NCBI RefSeq assembly: GCF_009937975.1
Contig: NZ_AP018441.1
Coordinates: 3,348,001 to 3,412,000 of the forward strand
From: Undibacterium sp. YM2
GTDB taxonomy: Bacteria; Pseudomonadota; Gammaproteobacteria; Burkholderiales; Burkholderiaceae_D
DNA: 64,000 nucleotides
Direction: 5' to 3'
Each line of letters starts with the position of its first letter. Position 1 is the first letter of the stretch. Shown here piece by piece: positions 60,224 through 64,000 of this stretch. Below the pieces are notes generated by a model, which searched no databases, was not told the DNA's origin, and was given only the letters and a program-made list of their open reading frames with translations. A program made the translations under genes and the position numbers.

Positions 60224-61477
60224 TTATCTGTCAATCTCACCAAACACAATATCCTGAGTACCGATGATCGTTACCGCATCAGCAATCATGTGACCTTTTG
60301 CCATTTCATCCAAACCCTGCAAATGCGCGAAACCTGGCGCACGGATTTTCAGACGATAAGGCTTGTTAGCACCATCGGACATCAAGTAAATACCAAACTC
60401 ACCTTTTGGATGCTCAACTGCGGCATACGCTTCGCCAGCAGGAACATGAAAACCTTCAGTGAACAGTTTGAAGTGATGGATGAGTTCTTCCATATTCGAC
60501 TTCATGTTCACACGATGTGGCGGTGCAACTTTGTGGTTATCAGTAATTACCGGGCCCTGGTTATTTCTCAGCCACTCTACGCATTGTTTGATGATGCGGT
60601 TGGACTGGCGCATTTCTTCCACGCGCACCAGATAACGGTCATAACTGTCACCATTGACACCAACTGGAATATCAAAATCCAGCAAGTCGTAAACTTCATA
60701 CGGCTGCTTCTTGCGCAAATCCCATTCGATACCGGAGCCACGCAACATAGGACCAGTAAAGCCCATGGCCATGGCACGCTCAGGCGACACTACGCCGATA
60801 CCAACCAGACGCTGTTTCCAGATACGGTTGTCGGTCAACAGTGTTTCGTATTCATCGACATATTTTGGGAAACGGTTGGTGAAGTCTTCGATGAAATCCA
60901 GCAGAGAACCCTGACGGTTTTCATTCAGCAACTTCATCGCTTTTTCATTCTTCAAAGCTGATGTCGTGAATTGCGGCATTTGATCCGGTAAATCACGATA
61001 CACACCACCTGGACGATAGTAAGCAGCATGCAAACGTGCGCCTGAGACTGCTTCATAGCAATCCATCAGATCTTCACGTTCACGGAATGCGTACAGGAAC
61101 ACCGCCATCGCACCCACGTCCAGAGCATGCGCGCCTATCCACAGCAAGTGGTTCAGCAGACGCGTGATTTCATCAAACATGACGCGGATATACTGCGCAC
61201 GCAAAGGCACTTCCAGACCCAGCATCTTTTCTATGGCCATGACATAGGCATGTTCATTGGCCATCATGGACACATAGTCCAGGCGATCCATGTAAGGCAC
61301 AGATTGCAGGAAAGTTTTTTGCTCAGCCAGTTTTTCAGTCGCACGATGCAGAAGACCAATGTGCGGATCAGCACGTTGTATCACTTCACCGTCAAGCTCC
61401 AGCACCAAGCGCAACACACCGTGCGCAGCAGGATGCTGAGGACCAAAGTTCAGGGTGTAATTCTTAATCTCAGCCAT
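60224..61477 (-). CDS. nuoD: NADH-quinone oxidoreductase subunit D
   Basis: This 417-residue 49-kDa-type subunit descends from NiFe-hydrogenase large subunits and forms the quinone site with Nuo[23 protein letters not shown] contains the quinone-site histidine, and the C-terminus ends DIVFGEIDR. It overlaps nuoC by one base (TAATG). Confidence 0.98.
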   Translation of the reverse strand: MAEIKNYTLNFGPQHPAAHGVLRLVLELDGEVIQRADPHIGLLHRATEKLAEQKTFLQSVPYMDRLDYVSMMANEHAYVMAIEKMLGLEVPLRAQYIRVMFDEITRLLNHLLWIGAHALDVGAMAVFLYAFREREDLMDCYEAVSGARLHAAYYRPGGVYRDLPDQMPQFTTSALKNEKAMKLLNENRQGSLLDFIEDFTNRFPKYVDEYETLLTDNRIWKQRLVGIGVVSPERAMAMGFTGPMLRGSGIEWDLRKKQPYEVYDLLDFDIPVGVNGDSYDRYLVRVEEMRQSNRIIKQCVEWLRNNQGPVITDNHKVAPPHRVNMKSNMEELIHHFKLFTEGFHVPAGEAYAAVEHPKGEFGIYLMSDGANKPYRLKIRAPGFAHLQGLDEMAKGHMIADAVTIIGTQDIVFGEIDR

Positions 61478-62072
61478 TATTTCATCCCGTAATTTTCTTC
61501 ACGAATCACACGCGGCACATTTTCGCGCGGCTCTATCGTGACAGGCTGGTAAACAACGCGCTTTTGATCTGCGTCATAGCGCATTTCAACATAGCCGGAA
61601 ACTGGAAAATCTTTACGGAATGGATGACCGATGAAACCATAGTCGGTCAATATACGGCGCAAATCATTGTGACCATCAAACAGAATACCAAACAGGTCAA
61701 ACGCTTCGCGCTCATACCAGTTAGCCGCATTCCAGATATCGATCAGCGAAGGCACGACCGGCATTTCATCATCCGCTGCAAACACGCGCACACGCAAACG
61801 CCAGTTATGTTTAATCGACAGCAAGTGTGAAACTGCAGCATAACGTGCACCTTCCCACAAACCATCGCCATAAGCAGAATAATCGACACCACAAAGGTCG
61901 ATCAATTCTTCAAAACTGGTTTCCGCATGGTCACGCAAAGTGCGCATCACATCCAGATAAGCAGTTGCAGAAACCACGATGGTGATTTCACCCAGCGCAT
62001 TCTTCAAGTCCAGAATACGCTCACCCAAGACATTTTTACTGCTGCCTCAAGGTTTTCCAGTTTGGTAGTCAT
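61477..62072 (-). CDS. nuoC: NADH-quinone oxidoreductase subunit C, frameshifted near the 5' end
   Basis: This is the 30-kDa-type subunit that stabilises the NuoB-NuoD junction. The uninterrupted frame ([13 protein letters not shown] to NYGMK, with [43 protein letters not shown]) starts only at 62028. The expected N-terminus [13 protein letters not shown] is encoded from the ATG at 62072 in another frame. One missing base in the T5 run 62033-62037 explains the break; restoring it gives 198 residues, the normal length. Probably intact in the organism. Confidence 0.93.
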
Positions 62073-62101
62073 AATTTATTATTGCCCCAGCGATCGCGCG
62101 A

Positions 62102-62578
62102 TTAACGAGCAATGGTATTGGTACGTTTGATCTTGTTTTGCAACTGTATGATGCCGTACATCAGCGCCTCAGCGGTTGGCGGGCAACCTGGCACATAAAT
62201 ATCAACTGGCACAATACGGTCACAACCACGCACTACTGAATACGAATAATGGTAGTAACCGCCACCATTGGCGCAAGACCCCATGGAAATCACCCAACGC
62301 GGCTCAGCCATCTGGTCATACACCTTGCGCAACGCAGGCGCCATTTTGTTGCATAGCGTACCGGCAACAATCATGACATCAGACTGACGCGGCGATGGAC
62401 GAAACACAACACCAAAGCGATCCAGATCATAGCGTGACGCACCAGCGTGCATCATCTCTACCGCACAGCAAGCCAGACCAAAAGTCATCGGCCACATGGA
62501 CCCGGTACGCGTCCAGTTAATCAGCTTATCGGCTGTTGTCGTAACAAAGCCTTCGTTCAATACACCTTCAATTGCCAT
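62102..62578 (-). CDS. nuoB: NADH-quinone oxidoreductase subunit B
   Basis: This 158-residue subunit holds the terminal 4Fe-4S cluster N2, with the vicinal cysteines in [13 protein letters not shown] plus [18 protein letters not shown] and [11 protein letters not shown]. It delivers electrons to quinone. The gap to nuoA is only six bases. Confidence 0.98.
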   Translation of the reverse strand: MAIEGVLNEGFVTTTADKLINWTRTGSMWPMTFGLACCAVEMMHAGASRYDLDRFGVVFRPSPRQSDVMIVAGTLCNKMAPALRKVYDQMAEPRWVISMGSCANGGGYYHYSYSVVRGCDRIVPVDIYVPGCPPTAEALMYGIIQLQNKIKRTNTIAR

Positions 62579-62584
62579 AATCCA

Positions 62585-62943
62585 TCACTCCCAATCCAGA
62601 GCGCCTTTTTTCCAGATGTACCAAAATCCAACGCCAAACTCGAGCACGAAGCCAAACATAATCAGAAAACCTGTCCAACCCAGGTCACGCATTGCCACAC
62701 CCCAAGGGAAGAAGAATGCCGTTTCCAGATCAAACAAAATAAACAGAATCGCGACCAGGTAATAACGCACATCGAACTTCATGCGCGCATCCTCAAATGC
62801 CTCAAAACCGCATTCGTAAGCAGAATTTTTTTGTGAGTCTGGTTTGTATGGAGCAAGAACACGCCCAGAATTTGCGGCACCACGCCAACGGCGATACCAA
62901 CCAGAATAAAGAGAAGAACTGGGAAATAATTTTCGAGGTTCAC
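62585..62943 (-). pseudogene. nuoA: NADH-quinone oxidoreductase subunit A, frameshifted as read
   Basis: NuoA has three TM helices and forms the junction between the arms of complex I. A GTG at 62943, with AGG nine bases before, starts [26 protein letters not shown]. The frame then slips, and [32 protein letters not shown] and the rest continue in another frame to 62585. One missing base near 62863 (ACGCCC, where ACGGCCC is expected) accounts for it; repair gives 119 residues, exactly the family length. This first gene of the cluster is probably functional. Confidence 0.92.
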
Positions 62944-63057
62944 GTTAGGCTACCTGTAATTGAATGCCAGATTGAAGCGAGATGTTTCTCAAGATCAGAC
63001 AACAAGAAACATCCACTTCCTCGACTGGGCCAGCAAAGAAAACTGACCCTATTTTTT

Positions 63058-63142
63058 TGGTGCCGACGACGAGACTCGAACTCGTACAGCTTTCGCCACT
63101 ACCCCCTCAAGATAGCGTGTCTACCAATTTCACCACGTCGGC
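63058..63142 (-). tRNA. tRNA-Leu (GAG)
   Basis: An 85-base class-II tRNA with a long variable arm. Acceptor GCCGACG pairs with CGTCGGC, the anticodon loop TTGAGGG gives GAG, and CCA is encoded. It lies between secG and nuoA on the same strand, as in other Burkholderiales. Confidence 0.96.
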
Positions 63143-63227
63143 TTAAGCCCAGCATTCTACTATGTATAGCCTCATTGTTCAACGCGCAATTGCAGCAATT
63201 CAATGTTTTTTGCTGAGCAAAATCAAT

Positions 63228-63632
63228 TTATTTTGGAATCTGACCAGACTGAGCCGCAGAAGAGGCAGGCACAGATGCCGCAGATGCTGCACTTGCAGCA
63301 GGAGCCGATGCTGGCGCACTGGCCGCAGCGGCATTAGCTGCTGGCTGAGAAACGGTAGTAACACCCTCCATCACACCACCAGAAGGCTTGCGTGCACCGG
63401 TACTAAACACCGCCAGACCCAAAGTCGCCGCAAAAAATATCGCAGCAGCTATACCCGTTGCTTTGGACAAGAAATTCGAAGAACCCGTCGCACCAAACAA
63501 GCTACCAGAAGCGCCAGAGCCAAAAGAGGCACCCATATCAGCACCTTTACCGTGCTGCAATAAAACCAGACCAATAATTGTCAAAGCAGACAGAATCTGA
63601 ATAACGATGACCAACGTGTGTAAAGTTTGCAT
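63228..63632 (-). CDS. secG: preprotein translocase subunit SecG
   Basis: This 134-residue SecG assists protein export through SecYEG. Two TM helices (about 5-25 and 55-74) flank the conserved segment VLLQHGKGADMGASFGSGASGSLFGATGSSNFLSKATG. The C-terminal tail is a low-complexity Ala/Ser/Pro stretch. tpiA lies 41 bases upstream on the same strand. Confidence 0.96.
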   Translation of the reverse strand: MQTLHTLVIVIQILSALTIIGLVLLQHGKGADMGASFGSGASGSLFGATGSSNFLSKATGIAAAIFFAATLGLAVFSTGARKPSGGVMEGVTTVSQPAANAAAASAPASAPAASAASAASVPASSAAQSGQIPK

Positions 63633-63673
63633 TCAAAACATCCAAGTAAAAATTAAGTACTACAATAAATCAA

Positions 63674-64000
63674 TTAACTGGCAGCGATGATCGCAAGAAA
63701 ATCTTGTGACTTCAGTGCAGCCCCACCAATCAAACCACCATCAATATCGGGCATTGCCAATAACTCCTTGGCATTTTCCGGCTTCATGCTACCACCATAC
63801 AAAATCTGTACTTTTTCTGCCGCCCCAGCGTCACGGGCAGCTACTTGCTGACGCAGGAAACGATGCACTTCTTGCGCCATTTCAGGCGTTGCGGTTTTAC
63901 CCGTACCAATTGCCCACACCGGCTCATAGGCAATCACCAGACCAACAAGACTATCCAGCACATCCAGCACTGCATTCAACTGCGCAGCCACAACCGCATT
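63674..64000 (-). CDS. tpiA: triosephosphate isomerase, C-terminal part (5' end outside window)
   Basis: TpiA interconverts dihydroxyacetone phosphate and glyceraldehyde 3-phosphate. About 108 C-terminal residues are present, including the catalytic glutamate in [13 protein letters not shown], the flexible loop 6 that follows it, and [31 protein letters not shown], which binds phosphate. The frame runs off the window edge. Confidence 0.96.
   Translation of the reverse strand, partial: NAVVAAQLNAVLDVLDSLVGLVIAYEPVWAIGTGKTATPEMAQEVHRFLRQQVAARDAGAAEKVQILYGGSMKPENAKELLAMPDIDGGLIGGAALKSQDFLAIIAAS

Overview
The window reads as a chromosomal core segment of a beta-proteobacterium of the order Burkholderiales, most probably an Oxalobacteraceae member of the Undibacterium/Herbaspirillum type. 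The basis is gene order rather than any search: the complete nuoA-N cluster follows tpiA-secG-tRNA-Leu and is followed by DUF2818 and NUDIX genes; thrS-infC-rpmI-rplT-pheS-pheT-ihfA-merR form one block; and a cyanophycin synthetase is present. Base composition is moderate, except for one AT-rich patch near 6.6-7.1 kb.

Layout. 1-2 kb: 3' part of cyanophycin synthetase. 2-7.2 kb: accessory genes (SDR with its TetR regulator, a ribbon-helix-helix protein, a DJ-1/PfpI protein, a diguanylate cyclase, an AT-rich orphan membrane protein). 7.2-11.3 kb: uvrB, an aromatic/aspartate aminotransferase, and three identical tRNA-Asn genes behind a consensus promoter. 11.5-16.8 kb: an iron-uptake locus under a Fur box (TonB siderophore receptor, FMN hydroxy-acid dehydrogenase, PiuC-type dioxygenase, PepSY protein, cytochrome b561). 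16.9-23.6 kb: an RND efflux operon headed by its CerR/TetR regulator, with a perfect 20-bp palindrome at its start. 23.8-25.8 kb: a chemoreceptor. 25.9-33.9 kb: translation block. 34-39.7 kb: tRNA-Val, a cation efflux protein, an ADP-ribosylglycohydrolase, relA, ridA and a hydrolase. 39.8-47 kb: ketone-body, PHB and fatty-acid genes (3-hydroxybutyrate dehydrogenase, the CoA-transferase scoAB with a divergent PAS-LuxR regulator, thioesterase, SDR, ETF-ubiquinone oxidoreductase). 47.2-62.9 kb: respiratory complex I, all on the minus strand. 63-64 kb: tRNA-Leu, secG and the 3' part of tpiA.

How the genes fit together. 3-Hydroxybutyrate is oxidised to acetoacetate by BdhA and activated by ScoAB. 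Electrons from acyl-CoA oxidation enter the quinone pool through ETF-QO, and those from NADH enter through complex I. The iron locus combines outer-membrane uptake with candidate redox partners in the periplasm and inner membrane. RelA and the GGDEF protein supply (p)ppGpp and c-di-GMP signalling.

Two themes stand out. First, four conserved genes (cytochrome b561, ETF-QO, nuoC, nuoA) are each broken by exactly one missing base, and restoring it gives the normal family length in every case; this looks like a consensus-sequence error rather than gene decay. Second, three long, non-coding, highly palindromic elements (about 145, 296 and 130 bp) sit between genes. Two share the terminus TTAGAAC, and the largest folds on paper into a three-way junction closed by a 29-bp stem. 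These elements are the best candidates for something undescribed. No CRISPR array, complete insertion sequence, prophage or defence system was seen.
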